A stretch of DNA of 64,000 nt from Estrella lausannensis (GCF_900000175.1 NZ_CWGJ01000011.1:62001-126000), one strand, 5' to 3'. Shown: positions 19,566 through 29,089, counted from the stretch's first letter. The notes: a model not told the origin generated them from the letters alone. Program-made: numbers and translations.

Positions 19566-20642
19566 CTAGGGAGCGGTGTGTTGCGGTGCAAGATTGTACG
19601 ATTCTTTCAACTCTGCTACGAGAGTGTTGATGTCGGTGGATTCGTTGATTTGACTGATGTGGAAGTGCTTGTCAAACGAGCTATGCAAGTCGTCGAGGCA
19701 TTTGACTACCCAATCGCGCTCGTTATCTGCCTCAAAGGGTATGCCCGGATTGGCCACTTGCTTTAGCATCTCAACAAACGAATCGTCCCACTCGACTCGG
19801 CTATTGCGATCAATGCGTGCATCGATGATCTCGTGAAACTTCGCTGCCTGATCCGGCATTATGCCGAGCTCATGGGTGATTAAAAAGAGGTAGTACAAGA
19901 GGTTCTCTTGCCCGGTCAATTGCGGGTTCTCAAGAATTTGGCTATAGCAGTACTTGAGGTAGTCGTGCCATGGCTTGTTGCGGGTAATCGGGATCGTCCG
20001 TCTCGAATGTTCGATATCATGCTCTAGAACATCTAAATGTCCCTTTCTTTTATTGTCGTGTACGGAAAGTTCGTGGCCTGTAAATTGCCTTATTGAACAG
20101 CTATAGGGAATCAGGTCATTGAAAAAGAGCGAGAGGAAAGTGTTGGCTCCAAAGAGACCTGTTCTACTCAGGATTGGCACGAACATCTTCGATTCTTCAA
20201 CCGTCACTTTAGCATGCCCGGAGGACATAAGGGAGCTCACTAAAAAACCTCGGCGTTCCGCGGTTTGGTGGAATGAGGAGATGGACTCAGCTGTAGTTCC
20301 GTTTTTAATAATGCGCAGCATCATCAATAAGTCACTTGGGGCTTTGCAGGCGCTGTCTTCTGAAAAGTAGACTAGTGCGTGCAGAAGCAAATTCAATTTC
20401 AGCAAGTCGACAGTCCCTCTCTTCAGCAGATCCTCCAGAAGGGCGTCTAAGTTGGTGCGGGCAGTCTCGACCTCACTCTCTGAATAAAGAGTTGTTCCAT
20501 ATGTTTTCTTGTTGTTATCTTCCCACCAATCTTGCCCTAGTACTCTGTTCATCAGTTCATATTTTGCGAGGTAGAGCAGCAGCAGCTTTTCTGTAGCACT
20601 GTATTCGATTTTTACTATCAATACGCGCATCGATGATTTCAT
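19566..20642 (-). pseudogene. Repeat-protein 3' portion, frame-shifted continuation of the 22794 gene
   Basis: An open frame of 358 codons carrying a third copy of the repeat found twice in the neighbouring 745-residue ORF, followed by what looks like the original C-terminus (ending ELKESYNLAPQHTAP). It overlaps the upstream ORF by 86 bp in another frame. At the junction near 20600-20625 the segment EYSATEKLLLLYLAKYELM is read here in frame, but out of frame in the upstream gene. The ATG at 20642 has no ribosome-binding site and precedes a short junk-like lead (MKSSMRVLIVKI). The simplest reading is a single gene split by an out-of-frame tandem duplication. Re-initiation from the overlapping ATG cannot be excluded, because the frame itself is undamaged. 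Confidence 0.65.
19871..20197 (-). repeat. Near-identical ~327-bp repeat, copy A
   Basis: It matches copy B (20679-21005) at almost every base and copy C (21276-21593) closely. The A/B offset is 808 bp and the B/C offset 588 bp. It encodes the invariant core of the repeat protein from the Ser-Ile-Phe-Val-Pro side to the Gln-Glu-Asn-Leu side. Flanking DNA is much less alike. Confidence 0.9.
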
Positions 20643-22794
20643 GAAACTTCGCCGCCCGATCCGGCATCATACCGAGCTCATGGGTGATTAAAAAGAGGTA
20701 GTACAAGAGGTTCTCTTGCCCGGTCAATTGCGGGTTCTCAAGAATTTGGCTATAGCAGTACTTGAGGTAGTCGTGCCATGGCTTGTTGCGGGTAATCGGG
20801 ATCGTCCGTCTCGAATGTTCGATATCATGCTCTAGAACATCTAAATGTCCCTTTCTTTGCTTGTCGTGTACGGAAATTTTGTGGCCTGTAAATTGCCTTA
20901 TTGAACAGCTATAGGGAATCAGGTCATTGAAAAAGAGCGAGAGGAAAGTGTTGGCTCCAAAGAGACCTGTTCTACTCAGGATTGGCACGAACATCTTCGA
21001 TTCTTCTGGCGTCACTTTAGCCTGTCCGTAGAACATAATGGAGCTCACTAAAAACCCATGTCGTTCTGCGGTTTGGTGGAATAAGGGGATGCACTCAGCT
21101 GTTGTTTTTTCTGTAATAGTGCGCAGCATCTGCCATAAGTCTTTTGGGGGGTTGCTGGCGGCGTCTTCTGAAAAAAAGACTAACGCGTGCAGAAGTAAAT
21201 TCAATTTCTGTAAGTCGACAGTCTCACTCTTCAACAGATCTTCAAGAAGGGCGTCTAAGTTGGTGCGGGCAGTCTCAAAAAAGAGGTAGAACAAGAGGTT
21301 CTCCTGGCCGGCCAATTGCGGGTTCTCAAGAATTTGGCTATAGCAGTACTTGAGGTAGTCGTGCCATGGCTTGTTGCGGGTAATCGGGATCGTCCGTCTC
21401 GAATGTTCGATATCATGCTCTAGAACATCTAAATGTCCCTGTATTTGATTGTCGTGTACGGAAAGTTCGTGGCCTGTAAATTGCCTTATTGAACAGCTAT
21501 AGGGAATCAGGTCATTGAAAAAGAGTGAGAGGAAAGTATTGGCTCCAAAGAGGCCTGTTCTACTTAGTATTGGCACGAACATCTTCGACTCTTCAGCCGA
21601 TACTTTAGCCTCGTAGGAGTACATGTGATAGCTCACTAACAACCCGTGTCGTTCAGCGGTTTGGTGGAATAAAGGGATGCACTTAGCTTTAGTTCCACCT
21701 GCAATACTGTTCAGCATCTCCAAGAATTCAAACGGGGAGCCGCAGGCGCCGTCTTCTGAAAAATAGACTAGCGCATGCAGAAGCAAATTCAATTTCTGCA
21801 AGTCGACAGTCTCACTCATCAGCAGATCCTCAAGAAGGGCCTCTAAGTTGGTGCGGGTAGTTTCGATGTAAGTCCTCACAGAAAGATTTGTTACGTATCC
21901 CTCATTGTCGTCATCTTGCCACACCTGTTGCTCCAGCACTTGGCTCATCAGTTCATATTTTGCGAGATAGAGCAGCAGCAGCTTTTCTGTAGCACTGTAT
22001 CCTTCAAGCTCTGAAAACTTCTTGTATTTGTGCTGGGCAATAAGGTGAAGGATTTCACTGCCATCGCTGAGAGATTTCCTGAGAGCCTGGGCGTCTACCG
22101 ACAGCAGGGGGTAGGAGGGGTTCTCAAGTTTGGCGCCGATATGCAGCTTGGCGATACAGGTGTCATGGCCGTAGCCGTAGGGCGGCTTAGCCACAACTTC
22201 GGCCACTTTTGCCACTGTCTTGGCAGGAAGGAGCTGGGGAGGCATCTCTACGATTAAGCCGGGAGGAGTTTGTTTGTAAAAGGCATCCAGGGAAGTGCTG
22301 CGTTCCTGGCACAAGAGCAAGCAAAGCTCGGTAGGTTCATCGTTGTAATTCCAAAGCGCACTTTTGGGAGTCAAGCCAATGTCGTGGAATATGGTAAGGA
22401 GGGTGTAATTATCGATGTGCTCGCTAGCGTTGATCATGGTGCGAAGAAGCGCCATGTTTTCGTGAAATTTGTTGTCGTCAGAGTTACTTTTCCAGAGCGT
22501 GGCCAGCTGCGAGGCGCTCTTTGTATTCACGTGGAAGATGGCGTTGCAGTTGAGCTGGAGGTACGCAAGACTTTCGTTCGATAGCGCGAACTGACGGACA
22601 GTGGCTGTATCTAGGCTTGTCTTTGAAATGTCATCGTTAGCGGTGTTTTGGTCAAGTAGCTCGAGGGCTATCGCGGCTAGTAACCGGCGTTGGTCTTCAC
22701 TCTCATTGAACTTTCTGACTGACGGCGACTCGATATATTTTTGGAGCAGGGTATCTGTTCTGCTAGTCAGGTTTATTGAGTTGTTATTTATCAT
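20557..22794 (-). CDS. Repeat-containing protein of unknown function, probably C-terminally truncated
   Basis: 745 residues from an ATG with AAGGATG upstream. Residues 1-260 are unique: a helical region, then a proline-rich stretch (TPPGLIVEMPPQLLPAK). Residues of about 264-506 and 507-725 are two tandem copies of a mostly helical unit whose core reads KMFVPILSRTGLFGANTFLS, then a His-rich strip (GHLDVLEHDIEHSRR) and NKPWHDYLKYCYSQILEN. The second copy lacks the first ~35 residues of the unit. The last 20 residues (after IDSKNRI) come from an out-of-frame join, so the natural C-terminus is lost and lies in the next ORF. No signal peptide or membrane segment. I do not recognise the family. A secreted host-interaction protein is possible, but is inference from size and repetition only. 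Confidence 0.75.
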   Translation of the reverse strand: MINNNSINLTSRTDTLLQKYIESPSVRKFNESEDQRRLLAAIALELLDQNTANDDISKTSLDTATVRQFALSNESLAYLQLNCNAIFHVNTKSASQLATLWKSNSDDNKFHENMALLRTMINASEHIDNYTLLTIFHDIGLTPKSALWNYNDEPTELCLLLCQERSTSLDAFYKQTPPGLIVEMPPQLLPAKTVAKVAEVVAKPPYGYGHDTCIAKLHIGAKLENPSYPLLSVDAQALRKSLSDGSEILHLIAQHKYKKFSELEGYSATEKLLLLYLAKYELMSQVLEQQVWQDDDNEGYVTNLSVRTYIETTRTNLEALLEDLLMSETVDLQKLNLLLHALVYFSEDGACGSPFEFLEMLNSIAGGTKAKCIPLFHQTAERHGLLVSYHMYSYEAKVSAEESKMFVPILSRTGLFGANTFLSLFFNDLIPYSCSIRQFTGHELSVHDNQIQGHLDVLEHDIEHSRRTIPITRNKPWHDYLKYCYSQILENPQLAGQENLLFYLFFETARTNLDALLEDLLKSETVDLQKLNLLLHALVFFSEDAASNPPKDLWQMLRTITEKTTAECIPLFHQTAERHGFLVSSIMFYGQAKVTPEESKMFVPILSRTGLFGANTFLSLFFNDLIPYSCSIRQFTGHKISVHDKQRKGHLDVLEHDIEHSRRTIPITRNKPWHDYLKYCYSQILENPQLTGQENLLYYLFLITHELGMMPDRAAKFHEIIDARIDSKNRIQCYRKAAAALPRKI
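20679..21005 (-). repeat. Near-identical ~327-bp repeat, copy B
   Basis: By eye it differs from copy A at only a handful of bases, clustered around 20859-20880 (GCT for TAT and TTTTG for GTTCG). Confidence 0.9.
21276..21593 (-). repeat. Near-identical ~318-bp repeat, copy C
   Basis: Somewhat more diverged than A and B. Its left edge is a join at AGTCTC|AAAAAAGAGG that fuses the end of this copy, in frame, to the N-terminal part of copy B's unit. Confidence 0.85.
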
Positions 22795-23126
22795 CTATAA
22801 CATCCTTATTAAAAACTCCGGTAGATAGTATAAAATATTTTAATATATTAATAAACGATTATTATATTGAATTAGTTTTTTTGGGGGGTCTGCGACAAGA
22901 GGGGATAGAAGAGTTTGAGTCGTATTACATTGAATTGGTTTTGTCGGAAGTTTTACCGCGGGTAGGGAGAAAGAAGGGGAATTCAAAATCGAGCGAAAAG
23001 GATCTGGCTGGCAGGAAAGTCAAGGAGTGAGTCGCAAGCGGCTACCGCTCAAGTTTTATCTAAAGACTGTCCATGAGAGAACAGTCTTTAGATACAAGCG
23101 GCATGAAACGCTGCAAGTGAAAGGAG
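22795..23126. other. Intergenic gap with one strong hairpin
   Basis: This gap holds an AT-rich leader of the repeat-protein gene and a short direct repeat (TATTATATTGAATTAGTTTT and TATTACATTGAATTGGTTTT, about 70 bp apart). A 13-bp perfect inverted repeat lies at 23058-23093. No convincing gene; a small open frame there is treated as chance. Confidence 0.6.
23058..23093. repeat. Perfect 13-bp inverted repeat (family 2-like ends)
   Basis: ATCTAAAGACTGT, a 10-base loop, and the exact complement ACAGTCTTTAGAT. It lies 34 bp beyond the cydB stop, so it could serve as the terminator of cydAB. Its AGACTGT / ACAGTCT ends match family 2. Confidence 0.7.
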
Positions 23127-24149
23127 TTAGTAACTCATGGAATCGAGTTTGACTTTACCTCTGAAGATCCAATAGATCGCCACCGTATAGGAAATGACCA
23201 GAGGGACTCCGATCAAGGCGATGATATGCAAGATCTCCAGGGTCTTTTGCGAGGAGGCTGAATTGTAGATCGTCAAGCTTAAATTCAGGGGGTCGTTGGA
23301 TGCCATGAGCACGTCAGGGTAGCTGCCGATTCCGTAGAGGGCCAGCAGGCAGACGATGTTAACGGATGAGGACAGAAACGCTCTGCCGTCCCTTCCCTTG
23401 CTGATCTCTCGCGGGATATTGGCGATAGCAAACATGTTCACAAGCGCGACACCGAAAAACACGGGTCGGTCTCTGATCGTCTCTCCCATGTAGGGGAAGT
23501 AAATCAGCGTTGTGACCGTTGTGATCGCATAGAGCATGATGAAGAGGATGATGGTGGGGTTGACCGCTTTTCTGATTTTGTCATGGAATGCCCCTTCTGT
23601 CTTCATGAGGGCAAAGATTGTTCCGTGCATCAAGAAAAGGCTGGCTGTGAGAAAGCCTGTCAAAAATGTGTAGGGGCGGAGAAGATCTGCCAGAGTACCC
23701 ATATATTCTCCTTCCTTGTCCAGGGGAATGCCGGTGACCAAGTTGCCCATGACAATTCCGAGACCTATCGCGATGATAAAGCTCGCTCCAGAAAAGAGCA
23801 CATCCCACATCGTGCGCCACCAGCGCATCGGCTGCTTGCTCCTGAATTCTATCGCAACGGCTCGGAAAATCAATCCGGAAAGCAGGAGCATGATTGGGAT
23901 GTAGAAGGCTGTACAGAAAGTGGCATACACATCAGGGAAGCCGGCAAAGAGCGCTCCTCCTGCAGTGACAAGCCATACCTCGTTGCCGTCCCAAACCGGT
24001 CCGATGGAGTTTAACAGCAGGCGCCTCTCCGAGTCGTTGCCTGCGTAAAGGTGCAGCATACCCACACCCAGATCGAAACCGTCCAAAATTGCGTAACCGG
24101 CAAGCAGGATGACAAAAGCGGAAAACCAGGTGAATTCCAAATTGCTCAT
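23127..24149 (-). CDS. cydB: Cytochrome bd ubiquinol oxidase subunit II
   Basis: Membrane subunit of the bd-type quinol oxidase, 340 residues from the ATG at 24149, 4 bp after the cydA stop. An in-frame TTG at 24176 would overlap cydA and is less likely. It has eight hydrophobic segments. The N-terminal FAILAGYAILDGFDLGVGML-like block (here FVILLAGYAILDGFDLGVGM) and GPVWDGNEVWLVTAGGALFA are the standard CydB signatures. It pairs with CydA to reduce oxygen with quinol electrons at low oxygen tension. The C-terminus ends with a basic cytosolic tail. Confidence 0.96.
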   Translation of the reverse strand: MSNLEFTWFSAFVILLAGYAILDGFDLGVGMLHLYAGNDSERRLLLNSIGPVWDGNEVWLVTAGGALFAGFPDVYATFCTAFYIPIMLLLSGLIFRAVAIEFRSKQPMRWWRTMWDVLFSGASFIIAIGLGIVMGNLVTGIPLDKEGEYMGTLADLLRPYTFLTGFLTASLFLMHGTIFALMKTEGAFHDKIRKAVNPTIILFIMLYAITTVTTLIYFPYMGETIRDRPVFFGVALVNMFAIANIPREISKGRDGRAFLSSSVNIVCLLALYGIGSYPDVLMASNDPLNLSLTIYNSASSQKTLEILHIIALIGVPLVISYTVAIYWIFRGKVKLDSMSY

Positions 24150-24153
24150 GATG

Positions 24154-25542
24154 CTATTGATGATTTCCACCGCCAACCTCCTTTACATAGTCTTTCAGGT
24201 GATGGTAGGGCGTGCTCTCATCTTTGTCTGCAGGCCCTGCCTTGATTTTGTCGTGCAAGAGATAAATAAAGAGGATAAAGAGGATGGTATAGATCAGGCT
24301 GAACATGATCAAAGATCCCAGGATCATCTCGGCGGTAACAGTCTTGGAAAGGGCATCTGAGATGCGAAGAAGATCCTGTACTATCCAAGGATACCTTCCC
24401 ATCTCGGCGGCAACCCAGCCTGCCTGGTTCGCGATCTGGGGGAAGAGTACGGAAAGGACCATGATGCGTAGCGCAAAAGGACTTTCCTCCAGTTTGTCTT
24501 TTCTAAGAAGGTAAAAGGCCCAGCAAGAGACCACCACCATGAATACCCACATCAGAAGCATTATTCTGTAGATCGGGAAGACAGCCTTGACATTCGGCCA
24601 GTCCTTTTTGGGAAACTGATCCAGTCCTTTGACCTCCGCATCAGGGTCACTGTGGACGAGTACGCTTAGCATGTTCGGGATGGATATTTCATAGTGAATT
24701 TTCTCTTCCTTTACATCGGGCAGCCCAAACAGAACAAGAGGCGCGCCTTTTTTTGTCTCGAAAAGCGCTTCAAAAGCGGCGAGTTTGGATGGCTGATGCT
24801 TCGCGATCACTTCTCCGCTCTCATGTCCTGTGACAAGCTGCAGGAAGGAGGCAACGAAAGAGATGATGATGGCGATGGTGATTGATTTTTTTGCAAACTG
24901 GGTGTGTTTTTTCTTGAGCAGGTAGTAGGCTGAAATGCTGATCACCAAAAAGGCGGCAGCCAGCCAGCAGCCGATGACGACATGAGAGAGGCGGACGACA
25001 GAGGAGGGGTTGAAGACCATTTCCCAGAAGGAGGTGATTTCTGCCCTTGCACCCATTCCTTCGCCGACAATGTGATAACCGCGCGGTGTTTGCATCCAGG
25101 AGTTGGCGACAACGATCCAAATCGCGCTGAAGTGAGCGCCCAGGCACACCATGCATGTCGAGAAAAAATGAAGCTTTTTTCCTATCCGATCCCAGCCAAA
25201 GAGAAGCAGGGCCAAGAAACCAGACTCCAAAAAGAAGGCGAAAACCCCTTCGGCAGCGAGAGCTGACCCAAAGATGTCTCCGACGTAGCGTGAATACGTC
25301 GCCCAGTTAGTGCCAAACTCAAACTCCATCACGATTCCCGTGGCCACTCCGATAGCGAAGGTGAGAGCGAATACCTTGGTCCAGAATTTGGCGATGGCGT
25401 GATAGTCTTCACTTCCCGTTTTGAGGTAAAGCCCTTCGGCGATGACCAAAAATATACCCAGTCCAATGCTGAGAGGCGGGTAAATGTAGTGAAACATGAT
25501 GGTGACGGCAAACTGCAGTCTCGCTAAGATTTCGACATCCAT
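24154..25542 (-). CDS. cydA: Cytochrome bd ubiquinol oxidase subunit I
   Basis: Heme-bearing subunit of the bd oxidase, 462 residues. The N-terminal block [20 protein letters not shown] carries the conserved heme-ligand His. [20 protein letters not shown] is the quinol (Q-loop) start with its Lys and Glu. [20 protein letters not shown] is the highly conserved GWxxxExGRxPW block. The Q-loop is the short form. Gene order cydA-cydB with a 4-bp gap implies one operon. Upstream lies a 768-bp gap with a short family 1 palindrome 45 bp before the start codon. Confidence 0.97.
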   Translation of the reverse strand: MDVEILARLQFAVTIMFHYIYPPLSIGLGIFLVIAEGLYLKTGSEDYHAIAKFWTKVFALTFAIGVATGIVMEFEFGTNWATYSRYVGDIFGSALAAEGVFAFFLESGFLALLLFGWDRIGKKLHFFSTCMVCLGAHFSAIWIVVANSWMQTPRGYHIVGEGMGARAEITSFWEMVFNPSSVVRLSHVVIGCWLAAAFLVISISAYYLLKKKHTQFAKKSITIAIIISFVASFLQLVTGHESGEVIAKHQPSKLAAFEALFETKKGAPLVLFGLPDVKEEKIHYEISIPNMLSVLVHSDPDAEVKGLDQFPKKDWPNVKAVFPIYRIMLLMWVFMVVVSCWAFYLLRKDKLEESPFALRIMVLSVLFPQIANQAGWVAAEMGRYPWIVQDLLRISDALSKTVTAEMILGSLIMFSLIYTILFILFIYLLHDKIKAGPADKDESTPYHHLKDYVKEVGGGNHQ

Positions 25543-25586
25543 GGAAAAACCCCTGATCGTGGGTTTACAACAAGCATTTATGTATT

Positions 25587-25628
25587 CCGAAAATGTCTCA
25601 GAATCTTCGATTTTGAGACGTTTACGGT
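25587..25628. repeat. Family 1 short form S1
   Basis: CCGAAAATGTCTCAGAATC, three bases, then GATTTTGAGACGTTTACGGT. Only the outermost arms are left; the 100-bp interior is missing. Confidence 0.75.
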
Positions 25629-26155
25629 AGAGTTGCTCCCTGAAATACTCCCGTTCTTGTTTTCTAAGAGGGGATAGTCAAATTTTCAAGGCCAGCTCAA
25701 TCAGACTAAAATAAAGACGGTTTTATGTGTAAATAAATGATTGGAAATTAAGAGTGATCCTCATTGGACTCGTGCTTAGGCTCGGGTTTTGTGAACAGTC
25801 TCTAAGATCTCTTCAGTGAATCTCTTGCGAAGTTTCTTAAGGATTGGCGATTTGGTAATGAGACTGATACTATGATCGTTACGATTTCCCAATACCAAGC
25901 CTTACGTCCAGCTTGCAGAGCCCTCTACAAAGTGAAGGTTTCAAAGTAATTTTCGTTCCGTTGAAAAGCGTTGCTCATAATTTGAAAATCCCACAATATT
26001 TACCACGTAAAAAAGGGTGACAAAACCGCAGTTCTGCCAAATTATGGTCGTTGCTCTCTTTATCCATGGCTGAAAGGCACTTAAGGCCTGGGTTTCAATG
26101 CAGCATAGTGGTCGTCAAGCCCGGGTGGAGGTTTAGGGGCATCCTGCTGGCGTTT

Positions 26156-26207
26156 AGAGATTGTCCACAAGCTCAAATCATGCGATTTGAGCTTGTGGAC
26201 AGTCTCT
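26156..26207. repeat. Family 2 palindrome, best copy
   Basis: Two 24-base arms (AGAGATTGTCCACAAGCTC... and its complement ending GTGGACAGTCTCT) with one G.T pair, around a four-base ATGC centre. It is a nearly perfect cruciform in the region upstream of cdaA. No T-run follows on either strand. Confidence 0.85.
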
Positions 26208-26212
26208 TATAT

Positions 26213-26253
26213 CCAAATTGACTCAAAATTTGGAATTTTGAGTCGCTTTAGGT
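26213..26253. repeat. Family 1 short form S2
   Basis: TTGACTCAAAATT, TGG, AATTTTGAGTC with outer CCAAA / TTTAGGT ends, five bases from the family 2 palindrome and about 60 bp before the cdaA start. Confidence 0.65.
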
Positions 26254-26311
26254 ATAAAAAAGCAACGTGCGGACATTCTCTTACCGCACAATAGAGAGCT
26301 GATAAAGATAC

Positions 26312-27121
26312 ATGCTAGAAATATTCCATCTCATTATTCCAACGATAGAAATATCCATCATAGCGGTGATGATTTACTATTTTCTGTCGTTTTTCTGGAA
26401 TACCAGAGCGATGGATCTTGTCTTTGGCTTGCTAGCCTTCTTGGCGCTGTTCGCTTTTTCCAACTGGCTGCACCTGCCGGTCATCCAAAAACTCATGCTC
26501 TACTTCGTCAATGTTGCCGTTATCGCTCTTCTGATTCTTTTTCAGCCGGAACTAAGGCTTGCTCTTTCTAAGCTCAGCGTCAAAGGGAAAAAATATCAGG
26601 AAGTATCCGAGTTTGACAAATTCCTGGAAGGGTTGTCCCACGTTGTTTACCGACTTTCTGAGAAACGCTATGGGGCGCTTGTGGTTTTGGAAAATCAGGA
26701 TACTTTGGATGAGTATGCTAACAAAGCGGTTCTTTTGAACGCAAAATTTTCGCCTGAGCTGCTCGAGTCCGTATTCATCCCAAGCACACCCTTACACGAT
26801 GGAGCCGTGATCATTCGGGGAACAGAAATTTTGTCAGCGGCAACTATCCTCCCTCTTGCCGATGACAGCTCCCAGCTTTCCAAATCGATGGGAACAAGGC
26901 ACCGGGCGGGACTTGGCATCAGCCAATTGACGGACGCGCTGATTATTGTGGTTTCAGAGGAGTCGGGAAAAGTATCAATCGCACGGGATGGCATCATGAC
27001 GAGGGGAGTGAAACCCGACCGCTTCAAAGGGATTATCCGCAGTATATTTACGCCTCCCACCCAATCTATGGATTCCGGTATCGATGCCATTGGCTGGCTT
27101 AAGAACTGGAGGAAATCATGA
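26312..27121 (+). CDS. cdaA: Diadenylate cyclase
   Basis: Makes the second messenger c-di-AMP from two ATP. It has 269 residues with three N-terminal membrane segments (about 5-25, 35-52 and 60-78), then the cytosolic DAC domain. The two signature motifs are present: DGAVIIRG near residue 167 and GTRHRAGLG near 197. This layout is CdaA (also called DacA) rather than DisA or CdaS. Its TGA overlaps the ATG of cdaR by an ATGA junction. Chlamydia carries the same gene pair. The ribosome-binding site is weak (AGAGAGCTGATAAAG). Confidence 0.96.
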   Translation: MLEIFHLIIPTIEISIIAVMIYYFLSFFWNTRAMDLVFGLLAFLALFAFSNWLHLPVIQKLMLYFVNVAVIALLILFQPELRLALSKLSVKGKKYQEVSEFDKFLEGLSHVVYRLSEKRYGALVVLENQDTLDEYANKAVLLNAKFSPELLESVFIPSTPLHDGAVIIRGTEILSAATILPLADDSSQLSKSMGTRHRAGLGISQLTDALIIVVSEESGKVSIARDGIMTRGVKPDRFKGIIRSIFTPPTQSMDSGIDAIGWLKNWRKS

Positions 27122-28350
27122 CTTGGCTTTTACTCGGTAACTGGCAAAGAAAGCTGGTCTCCCTGATGACAGCTTTGATCATCTGGCTCTTTGTCAACCA
27201 CTCGATCACTGAGACGAAAACAATACCCAACATTCCGATACGCATCGTCAATCCACCCTCCGACAAGACGATCATTGGTCTTTTGCCTAACGGCACTTTG
27301 AAAAAGCGGATGACGTTGGTTCTGTCGGGGTCTAAAGACATCATCCAGAATCTGGAGCCAGGCGATCTGGAAGTGGTCATCGACGCTTCGATGATCGATC
27401 ACGATGATTGGATTGTCAAGATCAGCAAGAAGAACCTGCGCTCTCTCATATCGACGATCGACCTGCCCAGCCACATTACCAATGTGAGCCACAATGAATT
27501 TGTCATCAAGCAGACACCTGTAGTCACCATGCAGGTACCGGTTACATTCGTCGAACCGACAGGAGAGGCTCCGGAAGGGTATGAATTTTTGGGTGTTTGG
27601 CCTCAGACGCTCAATCAGAGTATATCGGGGCCCGCCGAAGAGATCCAAAGGCTGAAAAACAAAGGGATGAAGGTTACCTTCGACCTTGGGAAAATCCAGA
27701 AGGAGATGCTGGATCAGCTTTACGCTGCGCAAAAGTCGACTGGAAGAGATGAGATCTTTTTTCAGATTCCGGCAGAGTGGAAGAAAGTGCAGGTCAATTT
27801 CCGCAATAACGCTCTTGAAGACTTTAATGATCCGGACGCAGACCACTTAAGGATCGAGTTTTTGAAAAAAGAGTTTTTGCCCATCGACAGAAACATCTCG
27901 ATCCGGGTTTTTTATCCTCTGGAATTTGTCAACTCCGTCAATCCCGAGAAGTTTCCTCTTGTAAAAGGAGGGAAAGTGGAGATGGAAAAGGGGCTATTCA
28001 TTTTGAATTTTCCCTTATTCATGCGCAATATATCACGACACTTCTTGGATGTGATCCGAGGAAACCTGGAGATTGTCATTATCGCTCAGCCCAAAGTTGA
28101 AAATTCCGTTCTCGACTGGTCTATCGATGTCGTCAACATCAGCGATCTAGAAGACACCTATGTTGCCTACATGATCACCAACGAGTCGATGTTTGGATTC
28201 GGCGAAGCGCAAGGCTACTCCAAAAAACGGGAAGAGATGTTGCGCCAACGATTCAGAACCTATCTCGAGAGAGTCTCTCTCTGGGTTACTCCGAGGGAAA
28301 AACTCAGTCTTGACGCGATGATCGAAACCAATAAAATTCAAGTGAAGTAG
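27118..28350 (+). CDS. cdaR: YbbR-domain protein, CdaA regulator
   Basis: A 410-residue protein with one N-terminal membrane anchor (KLVSLMTALIIWLFVNHS) and an extracytoplasmic part made of beta-rich YbbR repeats. Repeat starts can be seen around IPIRIVNPPSDKTIIG, MQVPVTFVEPTGEAPEGYEF and ISIRVFYPLEFVNS. The usual role is to control CdaA through the membrane. It is translationally coupled to cdaA. The C-terminal 60 residues are charged, with no clear domain. Confidence 0.9.
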   Translation: MTWLLLGNWQRKLVSLMTALIIWLFVNHSITETKTIPNIPIRIVNPPSDKTIIGLLPNGTLKKRMTLVLSGSKDIIQNLEPGDLEVVIDASMIDHDDWIVKISKKNLRSLISTIDLPSHITNVSHNEFVIKQTPVVTMQVPVTFVEPTGEAPEGYEFLGVWPQTLNQSISGPAEEIQRLKNKGMKVTFDLGKIQKEMLDQLYAAQKSTGRDEIFFQIPAEWKKVQVNFRNNALEDFNDPDADHLRIEFLKKEFLPIDRNISIRVFYPLEFVNSVNPEKFPLVKGGKVEMEKGLFILNFPLFMRNISRHFLDVIRGNLEIVIIAQPKVENSVLDWSIDVVNISDLEDTYVAYMITNESMFGFGEAQGYSKKREEMLRQRFRTYLERVSLWVTPREKLSLDAMIETNKIQVK

Positions 28351-28360
28351 TGCTTACGCT

Positions 28361-29089
28361 ATGCCTGTGAACCGCTTTTATGTCGATAGGGATCTGCAAA
28401 AGGATGCCCAGGTTATCATCGAGGGAGATGAGTTTTATCATTTAAGAGACTCTACCCGTACAAAACCGGGAGAGGTCGTTGAACTCATCAATGGCAGGGG
28501 CTTTTTAGCTGAAGGAGTCGTTGCCGAGATTAAAAAAGCGCACGCCTCCATCGAGGTGAAGTCTAGCCTTTTTCAAGACAAGGAAGACGGGAAAATCATT
28601 CTCATCCAGGGTGTTCCCCGGATGAACCGACTTGACACAATCATCGAAAAAGCGACGGAGCTCGGCGTTACGGCCATCCACCTTTTCATGGGCGATCGTT
28701 CCGAACGAAAGGGACTGTCGGAGTCATCCCTTCAAAGAGTAGACAAGATAGCTATCGCCGCAACCAAGCAGTGCGGACGCCTATACCTTCCTGAAATTGC
28801 AACTTTTGACAATCTGGAACAGAGTGTGAGTCATGACGACACCACCCTCTTTTTCGGGGACGTAAACCCGGCGGCTCCTCTATTTGTAGAGGAGTGGAAC
28901 CGCATCAGACCCGTGGGAGCAATCGCCTTCGTAATTGGTCCTGAGAGTGGTCTCAGTCCTGCCGAAGAAGAGTTTTTGAAGTCGAGAAGGGCCATAGGCG
29001 TTAAGCTGGCTGAGAACATCTTGAGGACAGATACGGCTCCCATACTAGCGATAGGTCTCGTTAAACACCTCTGTCTGATGCACAAATGA
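28361..29089 (+). CDS. rsmE: 16S rRNA (uracil-1498 N3) methyltransferase
   Basis: Methylates U1498 of 16S rRNA. It has 242 residues: an N-terminal PUA-like part (MPVNRFYVDRDLQ, GDEFYHLRDSTRTKPGE), then a SPOUT knot. The knot's motifs are VIGPESGLSPAEEEFL and LAENILRTDTAPILAIGLV. GVPRMNRLDTIIEKATELGV is the typical central block (usually 'K..k.d.ii.KatElGv'). It starts 10 bp after cdaR and may share its transcript. A short hairpin (29099-29130) lies right after the stop. Confidence 0.95.
   Translation: MPVNRFYVDRDLQKDAQVIIEGDEFYHLRDSTRTKPGEVVELINGRGFLAEGVVAEIKKAHASIEVKSSLFQDKEDGKIILIQGVPRMNRLDTIIEKATELGVTAIHLFMGDRSERKGLSESSLQRVDKIAIAATKQCGRLYLPEIATFDNLEQSVSHDDTTLFFGDVNPAAPLFVEEWNRIRPVGAIAFVIGPESGLSPAEEEFLKSRRAIGVKLAENILRTDTAPILAIGLVKHLCLMHK

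Larger units (their letters stand above)
25543..26311. other. Gene-free gap carrying palindromic repeats
   Basis: Between divergent cydA and cdaA. It contains a short family 1 element at 25587-25628, a family 2 half-site near 25781-25804, the best family 2 palindrome at 26156-26207, and a second short family 1 element at 26213-26253. The 25810-26150 stretch shows no open frame or motif I can support. Confidence 0.7.

Noticed and set aside
19871-21593. Reading the three core repeats as a mobile element
   Set aside because: They are in coding frame, lie within one gene family and have no terminal inverted repeats, so gene-internal duplication explains them better.
22776-23030. 84-codon plus-strand open frame with a YYIELV ... 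YYIELV repeat
   Set aside because: No ribosome-binding site, it starts inside the leader of the divergent gene, and the repeat follows from a short AT-rich DNA repeat. Treated as chance.
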